This document shows, piece by piece, positions 38,500-48,512 of a DNA stretch of 64,000 nucleotides. Both the position numbers and the translations under genes were made by a program. The notes below the pieces were generated by a model. The model worked only from the letters and a program-made list of their open reading frames with translations, was not told the origin of the DNA and made no database searches. Position 1 is the stretch's first letter, and the number at the start of each line of letters is the position of its first letter. The DNA lies in the NCBI RefSeq assembly GCF_900111765.1, contig NZ_FOIB01000004.1:62001-126000 (forward strand), written 5' to 3'. The DNA is from Myxococcus fulvus (GTDB lineage: Bacteria; Myxococcota; Myxococcia; Myxococcales; Myxococcaceae).

Positions 38500-40563
38500 C
38501 TACAGCGTCTTCATGTACTCGATGAGCGCCAGTCGCTCCGGGTCGGTGAGCACGGAGTTGAACTCGTGCCCGCCGTTGTCCTGACCGAAGGCGTTCGAGT
38601 TGAAGATCTTCCGGTCCTCGATCTGCTGCCGCGTGCGCGTGGGCGGGAAGAGGATGTTCCAGGAGACGATGAGGTTGCTGAACAGCACGTTCATCAGCTC
38701 CTGCGCCAGCGGCGTGGTGAACTCATCCCCCGGCTGGCAGTTGATGTACGGCGACACCGCCGGGTTCAACGGCCCGCGCCACTTGCACGCAATCGTGTCG
38801 TACTTCCACCCCAGCTTCGTCGAGTCGAACGCGCGGTCCAGGTCCGTGTCGAACCCCATCACCACCAGCGGCTGGTCCCACCGCGGCGGCGTGGAGACCC
38901 GGCGCCAGATGGGCTTGCGGTCCGACGGCTTGAGCACCTCCCACACGTTCGGCACCGAGCCGTTGTGGAAGTACGGCGCCGTGGCCCAGACACCGTAGAG
39001 CGGCGGCGCCAGATAGCCCAGCGGCCGGTTGCCCCGGATGTGCGGCTGGTTCTGCGGGCCGCAGTCCTGGTCCGTCCCCGCCGTCGTCGGGTAGCCGAAG
39101 AAGTTCTTCGCCCCCGCCGACTGCACCGCGGCGTTGTTGGTGTTCACCCGGACAGGGTCCGTGCCGATGATGTTCAGCGGGACGATGTAGCTCGCCATGC
39201 CCTCCAGCTTCGGGGACGCGAGGAAGGACGGGTCATTGACGTACCGGGGCGCGTACGCGCCGTGGCAGCTGGCGCACGAGCCGTTGCCCTGCGGACGGGG
39301 CACCGTGTTGTTGCGCGAGGGCGCCCACATGTCGAGCGTGTGGAACAGCACCGCCCCCTGCTCCGCCAACGTCTGATTGATGGGCAAGGGATACGCAGGG
39401 GACTTGAGGGCGTCCACCCAGGTATTGAGCGCGGGGCCGTTCTCCCGCATCCAGTCCTGCCCCGCCTCGCTCACCGGCCCGCCAGCGGCTCCGAACAGGC
39501 CGATGAACGGCGTGTAGAACACCATGTCCACGCGCGGCGCATCCATCGGGAAGACGCCGTCCACGAACTTCACCGGACGGTGCCCCATGTTCCACCATGC
39601 GGGCGTGTCCATGCCGGCGGTGGAGCCGGAGTTGATGAGCCCAATCACCTCCGAGGGCCGCAGCAGCTTCTCGTCCGGGAACAGGAAGGCCAGGTTGATG
39701 TCGCTGGCGTTGTTCGTGCCACGGGTGCGGTTGAGGTTCAGGAACGTGGCCAGCGACGCCGGATATCCCAGCGGCAGCAAGTCACTCAGGAACAGGTCCA
39801 GGTCCGCCAGGCTGCTGCCACCTCCCACCTGCACCCCGAGCCCCGGGCCATCCGAGGGCTTCCCCACCACGCCGCTGTGGCAGGCATGGCAGGTGACGCC
39901 GATGCGCCCGCTCCAGCTCCCATCCGGGTTGCGCAGCTGCGTGAGCATCTCCGGCAGCTGCCCGCTCCCGCCGTCGGAGAGGTTCGGGAACTGCCCGGGC
40001 AGCGGGTAGGGGTTGCGCTTGGGACTCAACCCCGAGCCGTAGCGTTGGGACACCAGCGTGTCGAAGTTGTCGGGACGAAAGGGAAAGCCCCAGATGCGCC
40101 ACAGCTGGTTGTACTGGGCGGCGGAGAAGGTGGCGACGCCAAACGCCGACTCGGTCGCGGTGTAGTCGGTGCCGGTGAACAGCGCGCCCGCGCCAGGGTG
40201 GCCGTTGGTCAACAGCCCCTCGCCGTGCTCGAAGCGCGCGCGCAGCTCACCGCACGTCTTCGCCGCGCCGGCCTCCTTCACCGCCACCGGGTCGACGTGG
40301 CAGTTCTTCCAATAGGCGTTGAAGTGCACCGCCTTGCCATTGCTGATGCCGGGCTGCACCAGCGTGCGGGGGTCCACCGGCAACAGCGTGCTGTCCGACT
40401 TGCCGTAGCAGAAGTCCCACTGCACCGAACCGCCTCGACTGCTCTTCAACAAGTCATTCGCGGCGCCGACGCCGGGTACCGCCAGCGTCGCCACGGCAAC
40501 CCACGTGCGAATGAATGACACGGCGAAACTGCATCCTGTGAGTGACTTCCTGACGACGCGCAT
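38500..40563 (-). CDS. Dihaem c-type cytochrome related to rubber oxygenase RoxA/RoxB
   Basis: A 687-residue protein from ATG 40563, with AAGGAG seven bases upstream and a signal peptide (WVAVATLAVPGVGA). Two haem c motifs are present: CHACH at 225-229 and CASCH at 430-434. Their spacing of about 200 residues, the total length and the motif PYFHNGSVPNVWEVL near 540 match RoxA-type rubber oxygenases, which are known from Xanthomonas and several myxobacteria and cleave poly(cis-1,4-isoprene). MauG-like dihaem peroxidases share the PYFHNGS motif but are usually shorter. The gene is monocistronic. The RoxA name is my recognition of size, spacing and motifs; the distal-pocket Phe could not be aligned by eye. 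Confidence 0.7.
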   Translation of the reverse strand: MRVVRKSLTGCSFAVSFIRTWVAVATLAVPGVGAANDLLKSSRGGSVQWDFCYGKSDSTLLPVDPRTLVQPGISNGKAVHFNAYWKNCHVDPVAVKEAGAAKTCGELRARFEHGEGLLTNGHPGAGALFTGTDYTATESAFGVATFSAAQYNQLWRIWGFPFRPDNFDTLVSQRYGSGLSPKRNPYPLPGQFPNLSDGGSGQLPEMLTQLRNPDGSWSGRIGVTCHACHSGVVGKPSDGPGLGVQVGGGSSLADLDLFLSDLLPLGYPASLATFLNLNRTRGTNNASDINLAFLFPDEKLLRPSEVIGLINSGSTAGMDTPAWWNMGHRPVKFVDGVFPMDAPRVDMVFYTPFIGLFGAAGGPVSEAGQDWMRENGPALNTWVDALKSPAYPLPINQTLAEQGAVLFHTLDMWAPSRNNTVPRPQGNGSCASCHGAYAPRYVNDPSFLASPKLEGMASYIVPLNIIGTDPVRVNTNNAAVQSAGAKNFFGYPTTAGTDQDCGPQNQPHIRGNRPLGYLAPPLYGVWATAPYFHNGSVPNVWEVLKPSDRKPIWRRVSTPPRWDQPLVVMGFDTDLDRAFDSTKLGWKYDTIACKWRGPLNPAVSPYINCQPGDEFTTPLAQELMNVLFSNLIVSWNILFPPTRTRQQIEDRKIFNSNAFGQDNGGHEFNSVLTDPERLALIEYMKTL

Positions 40564-41148
40564 GAAACGCTCCTTCGCTGCGTGTTCCCGCTCCCCGGCC
40601 GCCAAGACACGGTGGGAAGCAGGCCAGGCCCGTCCTGAGCGCCGCCACCACGGCGGACTCCGGAGCGGGCATCCCTGACAGCGAGGCGGAAGTACGCGCG
40701 GAGGAAACATCGTCGGGCGCCTCGCCGAGCGCACCCGACAGCCCTCGTCCCACGCACGGTCGTCACTCCACTCGAGCGCGCGAGGAGCGAGACCTGCTCG
40801 GCAATCGAGGACCAGGGGAAGGAGCGCATGGGGGGGCCACTCGTCACTGCTTCGCCACGAAGGATGCCCTCTTATTGGCAGTCCGTCAACAAGCCCTCTT
40901 TCCTGAACTGTCCACTCCTCGACATTCACGACCGCGCGGGAGTCACGGACCTGAATCACCCGGGACGCCAATCCAAGACACCCAGGCCACGGCGCGCCGC
41001 CTCCGGTTCCTCACGCACGAGGGCATCGGGCGGATGACCGACCTCCTCCCGATGACCGACCTCGGGCGGATGACGGACGCGCGCGGTGGGGCGCCCATGA
41101 GACGAGTCCCTTCACGCAGCGCCTTCTTCCGCCACGCCCCGAGGCCTC
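40564..41148. other. Intergenic region of 585 bases between divergent genes
   Basis: It holds the upstream regions of the RoxA-like gene (minus) and the VWA gene (plus). Open frames cross it but lack coding features. Near the VWA side, ATGACCGAC occurs at 41034, 41052 and (with one change) 41070, three copies spaced exactly 18 bases apart, possibly binding sites. Confidence 0.45.
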
Positions 41149-42780
41149 ATGAGCAAGCGACTCACCCGCATCCTCACCACGCTGTTCGTCACGCTCGCGC
41201 TGCTCGGCGGCGTCGTCACGCTGTACGGCGACAACATCCGCAAGCTCTTCGGCGCCAGCTCGTCGTCGCTCTCGGGGAATGACGAAGCCTACGCCGAGGT
41301 CCCGGAGCACCTCCGGCGCAAGAGCATGAAGAGCTTCGGCAACAACGACGCGTATGGCGACTCCGACACCGGACAGCGGGCCAGCGTCCCCGTCGCACAG
41401 GCCCCGGCCCCCAGCGGCGCGCCCCAGGCCATCAATCCGCGCACCGACGTGCGCGAGGACGCCTTCTCCACCTTCGCGGTGGACGTGGACACCGCCTCCT
41501 ACACCCAGTTCCGCCGCTCCGTGACGGAGCACCAGCTCCCCCACCCCTCCAACGTGCGGGTCGAGGAGTGGGTCAACTACTTCCGCTACGCCATCCCCGC
41601 GCCGCCCCCCGGACAGGGCCCGTTCCACGTCGCGATGGAGGCCGCGCCCTCGCCCTTCGCGGACCGCCAGCACCTGCTCAAGGTGAGCCTCCAGGGGCGC
41701 CACGTCGCCAAGGCCGAGCGCAAGCCCACGCACCTGGTCTTCCTCGTGGACACCAGCGGCTCCATGCAGGGGCCCGACCGGCTGGCGCTCGTGCAGAAGT
41801 CGGTGAAGCTCGCGGTGGAGGGGCTCAACCCCAACGACACCGTGGCCATCACCACCTACGCCGGCGGCGTGTCCACGGTGCTCGAGCCGACGCCCGCCAA
41901 GGAGCGCAAGCGCATCAACGCCGCCATCGACTCTCTCTCCGCGGGTGGAGGCACCGCCATGGGGGACGGCCTGGAGCTCGCCTACCAGCAGGCGGTGCGG
42001 ATGGCGGGCTCACAGCGCGTCTCGCGCGTCATCGTGCTGACGGACGGCGACACCAACCTGGGCCGCAACCAGACGGTGGAGACGATGCTCGGCAGCATCC
42101 GTCGGTACGTGAAGGAGGGCGTCACCCTGTCCACGATTGGCTTCGGCATGGGCAACTACCGTGACGAGCTGATGGAGAGGCTGGCCAACCAGGGCAACGG
42201 CAACTGCTACTACATCGACTCGGAGCGCGAGGCGCAGCGCGTGTTCCGGGACCAGCTGGGCGGCACGCTGGAGGTCATCGCCCAGGACGTGAAGATTCAG
42301 GTGGAGTTCGACCGCACGGCGGTGCGTGCGTACCGGCTGCTCGGCTACGAGAACCGCGCCATCGCCGACGCGGACTTCCGCAAGGACGACGTCGACGCGG
42401 GCGAGGTGGGGGCGGGCCACACCGTCACGGCGCTCTATGAGCTGGATTTGACGGGCGAGGGGGACACGGTGGCCACCGTGCGCGTGCGCGCCAAGAAGCC
42501 GGGTGACTCCGAGGCCGCCGAGCAGCGCTTCGTGCTGAACCGCGCACAGGTGAAGGGGTCGCTGGACCGCGCCTCGGATGACCTGCGCTTCGCGGCGGCC
42601 GTCGCCAGCACCGCGGACCTGCTGCGCGGCACCCTCGCCACCGACGAGCGCAACTTCTCGCGCATCCACTCGCTCGCGGCGGACGCCACCCACGGCCAGG
42701 AGGACCGCGTGGAGTTCCTCACGCTGCTCGGCAAGCTGCGCCAGATTCTCGCCCCGCGCCTCGCCAGCAGCTCGCGCTGA
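41149..42780 (+). CDS. YfbK-type von Willebrand factor A protein
   Basis: A 543-residue protein with an N-terminal membrane anchor or signal (LTTLFVTLALLGGVVTLYG). The YfbK-type N-terminal domain follows (FSTFAVDVDTASYTQFRR, VRVEEWVNYFRY), then the VWA domain from about residue 190 with an intact MIDAS (FLVDTSGSMQG; later TDGDTNLG), then the C-terminal DUF3520-type domain (QDVKIQVEFDRTAV; GYENRAIADADFRKDDVDAG). Such proteins bind divalent metal and partner proteins at the envelope. It ends 4 bases from the convergent nagB. Confidence 0.9.
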   Translation: MSKRLTRILTTLFVTLALLGGVVTLYGDNIRKLFGASSSSLSGNDEAYAEVPEHLRRKSMKSFGNNDAYGDSDTGQRASVPVAQAPAPSGAPQAINPRTDVREDAFSTFAVDVDTASYTQFRRSVTEHQLPHPSNVRVEEWVNYFRYAIPAPPPGQGPFHVAMEAAPSPFADRQHLLKVSLQGRHVAKAERKPTHLVFLVDTSGSMQGPDRLALVQKSVKLAVEGLNPNDTVAITTYAGGVSTVLEPTPAKERKRINAAIDSLSAGGGTAMGDGLELAYQQAVRMAGSQRVSRVIVLTDGDTNLGRNQTVETMLGSIRRYVKEGVTLSTIGFGMGNYRDELMERLANQGNGNCYYIDSEREAQRVFRDQLGGTLEVIAQDVKIQVEFDRTAVRAYRLLGYENRAIADADFRKDDVDAGEVGAGHTVTALYELDLTGEGDTVATVRVRAKKPGDSEAAEQRFVLNRAQVKGSLDRASDDLRFAAAVASTADLLRGTLATDERNFSRIHSLAADATHGQEDRVEFLTLLGKLRQILAPRLASSSR

Positions 42781-42784
42781 AGCC

Positions 42785-43528
42785 CTACTGGACGCGCCCC
42801 GCCAATGCGCTCGCGGCGGGCGCGTCCAGCCACACCTCCACATCGCGGTGCAATTGCAGGAACGACGCGGGACACGAAGGCGTCAGCGGCCCCTCCACCA
42901 GCGCCTTCACCGCCTCCGCCTTCTGCGCGCCGAACGCCAGCAGCATCGCCCGGCGCGACTGGATGATGGCCCCCATCCCCAGCGTCAGCACCTCCAGCGG
43001 CACGCGGCTTGGGTCATCGCCGAAGAACATCGCGTTCGCCTCGCGAGCCCCTCGGCTCAGCTTCGCCCGGTGGCAGCGCGCGCGCAGGTGGTCCGACGGC
43101 GCGTTGAACGCCAGGTGCCCGTCCGCGCCCACGCCCACCAACACCAGGCCCAGCCCACCCTCCGCCATCAACTCCGCCTCGTAGCGCTCGCACTCCTCGG
43201 CGCAGTCCGACACCGCGCCGTCGAGGAAGTGGATGCGCTCCTTCGACAGATTCACATGTCGGAACAGGTGCCGCTCCATGTACGCGTGGAAGCTGCCCCC
43301 ATCCTCCGGCGACAACCCCACCCACTCCTCCAGGTTGAACGTCCGCGCCATCGACCAGTCCAGCCGCCGCCGGGCCTGCAGGGCCACCAGCTCCCGGTAC
43401 ACGTTGAGCGGCGTGCGCCCCGTGGGCAACCCCAACACCAACGAAGGATGCGCCGTCACCGCCTCGGCGATGCGCGCGGCGCACGCGGCGGCCGCTTCCT
43501 GCTCGGACTCGAAGACCCGGATGTGCAT
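42785..43528 (-). CDS. nagB: Glucosamine-6-phosphate deaminase
   Basis: A 247-residue enzyme of the NagB/6-phosphogluconolactonase fold. It converts glucosamine-6-phosphate to fructose-6-phosphate and ammonia. Motifs are VLGLPTGRTPLNVYREL (phosphate loop), ARTFNLEEWVGL (compare FNMDEYVGL in E. coli NagB), the SFHAYM segment and VGVGADGHLAFNAP with the catalytic His. These fit NagB better than lactonase. ATG 43528 starts at the conserved strand MHIRVFES. The gene is a singleton here. It may recycle amino sugars from peptidoglycan of lysed prey, which is inference. Confidence 0.85.
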   Translation of the reverse strand: MHIRVFESEQEAAAACAARIAEAVTAHPSLVLGLPTGRTPLNVYRELVALQARRRLDWSMARTFNLEEWVGLSPEDGGSFHAYMERHLFRHVNLSKERIHFLDGAVSDCAEECERYEAELMAEGGLGLVLVGVGADGHLAFNAPSDHLRARCHRAKLSRGAREANAMFFGDDPSRVPLEVLTLGMGAIIQSRRAMLLAFGAQKAEAVKALVEGPLTPSCPASFLQLHRDVEVWLDAPAASALAGRVQ

Positions 43529-43720
43529 GGAGGCTCCTCGCTCGAAAAGAGCCGCGCACACGAACATGTTCTCCGGCGCCTCAACACCACCCGGGAGTCA
43601 CGAAGCCGTTCACCCAGAGGCATGTCCGTGACTGTTGCAGCAACTGCCGTCATTGCCGACACCGCGCGAACGCGACGCGTCATACCGCGCGTGGCGCACG
43701 CACGGGTAGAGTGCCCGCCC

Positions 43721-45148
43721 ATGGACCCCTTCATCAGCCTCGACGCCACCGCCCAGGCCGACCTCGTGCGGCGCCGGGAGGTGACTCCGCTGGAGCTCGT
43801 GGACGCGGCCATCTCCCGCATCGAGCGCTGCAACCCGCGCCTCAACGCCGTCGTGCAGACGCAGTTCGAGACCGCGCGCCTCAGGGCGAAGACTCCACTG
43901 CCCGAAGGGCCCTTCACCGGCGTGCCCTTCCTCCTCAAGGACCTGCTCGCCGCGCAGGAGGGCTATCCACTCACGTTCGGCTCGCGCTTCGCGAAGGACT
44001 TCGTGCCGGGCCATGACAGCGAGCTCGTGAAGCGCTACCTGCGCGCGGGGCTCGTCGTCCTGGGAAAGACCAACACGTCGGAGCTGGGCCTGCTCCCCAC
44101 GACGGAGGGCTCGCTGCACGGGCCGTGTCGCAACCCGTGGGACGTGACGCGCACGCCGGGAGGCTCCAGCGGCGGCGCGGCGGCGGCGGTCGCCAGCGGC
44201 ATGGTGCCCTTCGCGCACGCCTCCGACGGCGGCGGCTCCATCCGAATCCCCGCGTCCGCGTGCGGCCTGTTCGGCCTCAAGCCCAGCCGGGGCCGCAACC
44301 CCACCGGGCCGGAGCTGGCCGACAGTGTCCACTGGCTGATAGGCGAGCATGCCCTCACCCGCACGGTGCGAGACAGCGCGGCGCTGCTCGACGCCACGGA
44401 AGGGCCTGACCTGGGCGCGCCCTACCACGCCCCGCCCAAGGCCCGTCCCTACGCACTGGAGGTCGGCGCGCCCCCGGGACGGCTGCGCATCGGCCTGACG
44501 CTGCGCAACGCGGTGGGCGCCCCCGTCCACCCCGAGTGCCTCAGCGCCGTCGTCGCCACCGCGAAGCGGCTCGAGGGCCTGGGCCACTCCGTCCTCGAGG
44601 GCAACCTCCAGATTCCCGGCGACGACACGCTCGGCCAGCACTTCATGACGGCCTGGGCCTGTGGCGTGGTGAACACCGTGGAGGGGCTCTCGCGCCGCCT
44701 GGGCCGCGCGCCCTCGTCCGAGGACTTCGAGCCCTTCACCTGGGCGCTGTATCAACATGGGCTGAGCCAGGGCCTGTCGGCCTACCTGCACGCGCAGATG
44801 GAAATCCTGCGCTTCGGCCGCGTCTTCGCCCGGCACTTCGAGGACGTGGACGTGTGGCTGCTGCCCACCGTCACCGAGCCCGCGCCCGTGCTGGGCACGT
44901 TCGCGTCCGCGCCCGACGCGCCGCTCGCTCCCCTGTTCCGCGCGGCGGGCTTCACGCCCTACTGCCCCATGGCCAACATGGCGGGCAATCCGGCGATGAG
45001 CGTGCCCCTCCACTGGAGCCCCGAGGGGCTGCCGGTGGGCGTGCAGTTCATCGCCCGCTTCGGGGATGAAGCCACGCTCTTCCGGCTGGCGTCGCAGTTG
45101 GAGGCCGCGCACCCGTGGACGCACCGCCGGCCGTCGGTGTTCGGCTAG
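43721..45148 (+). CDS. Amidase-signature-family hydrolase
   Basis: A 475-residue amidase from ATG 43721. The Ser-Ser-Lys triad is visible: Lys73 in FLLKDLLA, cis-Ser149 in [14 protein letters not shown], and nucleophile Ser173 in [12 protein letters not shown]. The spacing of 24 residues between the serines is exactly as in the family. The adjacent [13 protein letters not shown] is also standard. The start is supported by distance to the first helix ([17 protein letters not shown]). Family members hydrolyse diverse amides; the GatCAB transamidase subunit is another member, but no gatB or gatC is nearby. Substrate unknown. Confidence 0.9.
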   Translation: MDPFISLDATAQADLVRRREVTPLELVDAAISRIERCNPRLNAVVQTQFETARLRAKTPLPEGPFTGVPFLLKDLLAAQEGYPLTFGSRFAKDFVPGHDSELVKRYLRAGLVVLGKTNTSELGLLPTTEGSLHGPCRNPWDVTRTPGGSSGGAAAAVASGMVPFAHASDGGGSIRIPASACGLFGLKPSRGRNPTGPELADSVHWLIGEHALTRTVRDSAALLDATEGPDLGAPYHAPPKARPYALEVGAPPGRLRIGLTLRNAVGAPVHPECLSAVVATAKRLEGLGHSVLEGNLQIPGDDTLGQHFMTAWACGVVNTVEGLSRRLGRAPSSEDFEPFTWALYQHGLSQGLSAYLHAQMEILRFGRVFARHFEDVDVWLLPTVTEPAPVLGTFASAPDAPLAPLFRAAGFTPYCPMANMAGNPAMSVPLHWSPEGLPVGVQFIARFGDEATLFRLASQLEAAHPWTHRRPSVFG

Positions 45149-45226
45149 GGGCCGCTCCTCCCGTCGCAGAGCGCTCGGGCAAACTTCATCAGCACGTCGG
45201 GTGCAAGGCGCGATAAAACATTCTTC

Positions 45227-46264
45227 ATGAAAGTCGCCGTGCTTACCGGCGGGGGTGACTGCCCCGGCCTCAACGCCGTCATCCGCGCCCTCGTCCGCCG
45301 CGCCTCCGCCCACGGTTTCGAGATGATGGGCCTCCGCGACGGGTGGAAGGGCCTGCTCGAGGACAACCACTTCCGCCTCACCCGCGAGACGACCTCCGGC
45401 ATCCTCCACCGGGGCGGCACCATCCTGGGCACCTCGCGCGTCAACCCGTTCAAGGTGGAGAACGGCCTGGAGAAGGTGAAGCGCGCCATCGAGCGCAACG
45501 GCATCCACGCCGTCATCGCCATCGGCGGCGAGGGCACGCTGTCCGCCGCCACGCGCATGTCCCAGGAGGGGCTGCGAATCGTGGGCGTGCCGAAGACCAT
45601 CGACAACGACTTGAACGGCACGGACTTCACGTTCGGCTTCGACACCGCGGTGGCCATTGCCACGGAGGCGGTGGACCGGCTGCACTCGACGGCCGAGTCG
45701 CACAAGCGCGTCATCGTCTGCGAGGTGATGGGCCGGCACGTGGGATGGATCGCCACCTACGCGGGCATCGCCGGCGGCGCGGACGTCATCCTGGTGCCGG
45801 AGATTCCCGCCGACCTGGAGCGCGTGGCCGAGCACATCCGCAGCCGTCACGCCGGCGGACGCAGCTTCTCCATCGTCGTGGTGGCCGAGGGCACGCGCAT
45901 CAAGCTCTCCGCGGACCAGGGCGAGCAGCTGGTGACGAGCGGCGCGCTGGACGAGGCGGGCCGCCCCCGGCTGGGCGGCGTGGGCAACATCGTCGCGCAG
46001 GAGATTGAACGCCGCACGGGCTTCGAGACGCGCGTGTCCGTGCTGGGCCACATCCAGCGCGGCGGCGCGCCCACCGCGCATGACCGCGTGCTGGCCACGC
46101 GCTACGGCGTGCACGCGTGCGACATGGTCGCCCGGGGAGAGTTCGGGAAGATGGCCGCGCTCAAGGGCAACGAAATCGTCAGCGTGGAGCTGTCCGCGGC
46201 CACCAAGGAGCTCAAGCGCGTCCCGACGGAGTTCTTCGAGGTCGCCCAGGTGTTCTTCGGCTGA
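45227..46264 (+). CDS. pfkA: 6-phosphofructokinase, group with Gly103/Lys123
   Basis: A 345-residue enzyme that phosphorylates fructose-6-phosphate. Motifs are LTGGGDCPGLNAVIR at the start, GGEGTLSAATRM (100-111) for nucleotide/metal, VPKTIDNDLNGTDFTFGF with the catalytic Asp in TIDND, EVMGRHVGWIA, and LGHIQRGGAPTAHDR. The position equivalent to E. coli Gly104 is glycine, as in ATP enzymes, while that equivalent to Gly124 is lysine, as in many PPi or actinobacterial forms. This mixed pattern suggests ATP use without classic allosteric control, but the donor should be tested. A GATAAAA sequence about 10 bases before the start may be a -10. Confidence 0.92.
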   Translation: MKVAVLTGGGDCPGLNAVIRALVRRASAHGFEMMGLRDGWKGLLEDNHFRLTRETTSGILHRGGTILGTSRVNPFKVENGLEKVKRAIERNGIHAVIAIGGEGTLSAATRMSQEGLRIVGVPKTIDNDLNGTDFTFGFDTAVAIATEAVDRLHSTAESHKRVIVCEVMGRHVGWIATYAGIAGGADVILVPEIPADLERVAEHIRSRHAGGRSFSIVVVAEGTRIKLSADQGEQLVTSGALDEAGRPRLGGVGNIVAQEIERRTGFETRVSVLGHIQRGGAPTAHDRVLATRYGVHACDMVARGEFGKMAALKGNEIVSVELSAATKELKRVPTEFFEVAQVFFG

Positions 46265-46365
46265 CGCAACGCGACAACGCACGGGCCGCGAGTGACGCGG
46301 GACGCTGGCCCGAGCGCGCATCCGGTAGCATCGGCGCCCCACCCTCGCCTCGAAGGGACGTGCCG

Positions 46366-48006
46366 ATGCTGCCAGGCCGCATGATGGACTTCCCGCTGAC
46401 GTTGACGCACTTCCTGGAGCGCGCGCGGACGTACTACCCGCGCTCCGAAATCGTCAGCCGCAATCCGGACAAGTCGATGCACCGCTACACGTACGCGGAC
46501 TTCTACCAGCGCACGTGCCGGTTGATGAACGCGCTGAAGCGGCTGGGGGTGAAGGCCGGCGACCGCGTGGCGACGCTGAGCTGGAACCACTACCGGCACC
46601 TGGAGGCGTACTTCGGGATTCCGGCGATGGGCGCGGTGGTGCACACGCTCAACCTGCGACTGCATCCGAATGATTTGGCCTACATCGCTCGCCACGCGGA
46701 GGACACGGTGGTGCTGGTGGACCGCTCGCTGTGGCCGCTGTTCGAGAAGTTCGCGGCGCAGGTGCCGAGCCTCCGGCATGTCATCGTCATCCCGGACGCG
46801 GGGCCGGCGCCGGAGGGGACGCTGGACTACGAGAAGCTGCTCGCGGCGGAGCCGGAGACGTTCGACTTCCCCACGCTGGATGAGAACAGCGCGGCGATGC
46901 TCTGCTACACGTCGGGCACGACGGGCAACCCCAAGGGGGTGCTGTTCAGCCATCGGTCCATCACGTTGCACACGTTGGTGTGTTGCATGAAGGACCTGAC
47001 GGGCATCGGCGAGGCGGACTCGGTGTTGCCGGTGGTGCCCATGTTCCACGCGGCGGCGTGGGGGTTGCCGTTCGACGCGCTGCTCACGGGGGCGCGGATG
47101 GTGATGCCGGGGCCGCACCTGGACCCGCCGTCGCTCCTGGAGCTGATGGCGACGGAGAAGGTGACGGTGGCGGGTGGGGTGCCGACCATCTGGCTGGGCA
47201 TCCTCGCGCTGTTGGACCAGGACCCGAAGAAGTGGGACCTGAGCGCGATGCGGACGATGTTGATTGGAGGCTCGGCGGCGCCGCCGGCGATGATTGACGG
47301 CTTCCGGCAGCGGCACGGGCTGGAGGTGACGCACGCCTGGGGCATGACGGAGATGAACCCGGTGGGCACGATGGCGAAGGTGAAGCAGGAGCTTCGCCAC
47401 GCGGACGCGAAGGCGCAGCTGGGAGCGCAGAGCTCGCAGGGCTTCGCGCTGCCGTTCGTGGAGACGCGGGTGATGGGGGAGGACGGGAAGGCGCTGCCGT
47501 GGGATGGCGCGACGATGGGCGAGCTGGAGGTGCGCGGGCCGTGGGTGGCGGGCTCGTACTACGGCGGAGAGGGCGCGGACCGGTTCACGGCGGATGGCTG
47601 GTTCAAGACGGGGGATGTCGTCACGTTGGACGCGGATGGGTATGTGCGCATCTGCGACCGGAGCAAGGACGTCATCAAGTCGGGCGGGGAGTGGATTTCG
47701 TCGGTGGCGCTGGAGAACGCGTTGATGAGTCACCCGGCGGTGCTGGAGGCAGCGGTGTTCGCCGGGCGGCATGCGCGGTGGGACGAGCGCCCACTGGCGG
47801 CGGTGGTGCTCAAGCCGGGACAGGCGGCGAGCAAGGAGGCGCTGACGGAGCACCTGGCGAAGCAGTTCGCCAAGTTCTGGCTGCCGGACGACTACCTCTT
47901 CATCGAGCAGATTCCGCGCACGTCCACCGGGAAGTTCCTCAAGACGAAGCTCCGTGAGGACTACGGCGACCACCTCATCAAGAACCCGAGCACCGCCGCG
48001 GGGTGA
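46366..48006 (+). CDS. Long-chain fatty-acid-CoA ligase (AMP-forming)
   Basis: A 546-residue enzyme of the ANL superfamily. It adenylates a fatty acid and joins it to CoA. Motifs are [16 protein letters not shown] (P-loop-like, about 183-198), [52 protein letters not shown] and the final catalytic lysine in [14 protein letters not shown]. The start ATG 46366 precedes [15 protein letters not shown], the usual start of medium/long-chain ligases. It stands alone, 102 bases after pfkA, and ends at a hairpin shared with the PIN gene. Confidence 0.93.
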   Translation: MLPGRMMDFPLTLTHFLERARTYYPRSEIVSRNPDKSMHRYTYADFYQRTCRLMNALKRLGVKAGDRVATLSWNHYRHLEAYFGIPAMGAVVHTLNLRLHPNDLAYIARHAEDTVVLVDRSLWPLFEKFAAQVPSLRHVIVIPDAGPAPEGTLDYEKLLAAEPETFDFPTLDENSAAMLCYTSGTTGNPKGVLFSHRSITLHTLVCCMKDLTGIGEADSVLPVVPMFHAAAWGLPFDALLTGARMVMPGPHLDPPSLLELMATEKVTVAGGVPTIWLGILALLDQDPKKWDLSAMRTMLIGGSAAPPAMIDGFRQRHGLEVTHAWGMTEMNPVGTMAKVKQELRHADAKAQLGAQSSQGFALPFVETRVMGEDGKALPWDGATMGELEVRGPWVAGSYYGGEGADRFTADGWFKTGDVVTLDADGYVRICDRSKDVIKSGGEWISSVALENALMSHPAVLEAAVFAGRHARWDERPLAAVVLKPGQAASKEALTEHLAKQFAKFWLPDDYLFIEQIPRTSTGKFLKTKLREDYGDHLIKNPSTAAG

Positions 48007-48012
48007 GGCACC

Positions 48013-48049
48013 TGGGGCCCGCCGTCCGTGGAAGCACGGTGGGTCCCCA
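48013..48049. terminator. Two-way hairpin between acyl-CoA ligase and PIN genes
   Basis: The stretch has TGGGG near its start and CCCCA at its end, with CCGTG/CACGG forming the inner stem around GAAG. The arms pair imperfectly. It lies between the stop codons of convergent genes, where a bidirectional terminator is expected. Confidence 0.4.
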
Positions 48050-48056
48050 AAGCCCG

Positions 48057-48512
48057 TCAGCCCTGCTGGTCGATGAGCTGGATCTTCCGCTGCCGGCACA
48101 CGTCCTCGAAGTCGCCCCGGTTGAAGGTGACGAGGGCGTGGAGCCGGTTGCTCCGACTGAGCAGCATCAACCGCACCACCCGGTCCACCAGGCTCAGGGC
48201 GCGGTAGCCACCCTCCTTCGTCAGCTCCTCGAAGCACTCCGCGAGCGCCTGCTCGCGCATCTTCCGGTCGAACAACATCGACAGCAGGTTGCGCTGCCGC
48301 AGGCGCTTCAAGTCCCGATCCAGCAGCCCCATCGACGCGCTCCTGCGAGCCATGCGCGTCGACACCGTCTCGTAGAGGATGGGCCAGGGCACCACCAGCT
48401 CGTGGGCCGCTGAGTCGAACAGCTTCTCGAACAACGCCTGGGCGACGCCGTGGAGACCGTCCCTCGGGTCATAGAGCGCGAGCAGGAAGCAGGCATCGAC
48501 ACAGACCTTCAT
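48057..48512 (-). CDS. PIN-domain protein (probable toxin ribonuclease)
   Basis: A 151-residue protein with PIN features: the first acidic residue in VCVDACFLLALYDPRD, an ETVSTR segment (Glu), the third acidic in ALSLVDRVVRLML and the final acidic in LVTFNRGDFEDV. It begins inside the preceding gene with a 4-base ATGA overlap, so the two are translated together. PIN proteins in such pairs are usually RNA-cleaving toxins. The partner is unusual (see the gene at 48509-48811), so the toxin role is inferred from family and arrangement. Confidence 0.8.
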   Translation of the reverse strand: MKVCVDACFLLALYDPRDGLHGVAQALFEKLFDSAAHELVVPWPILYETVSTRMARRSASMGLLDRDLKRLRQRNLLSMLFDRKMREQALAECFEELTKEGGYRALSLVDRVVRLMLLSRSNRLHALVTFNRGDFEDVCRQRKIQLIDQQG

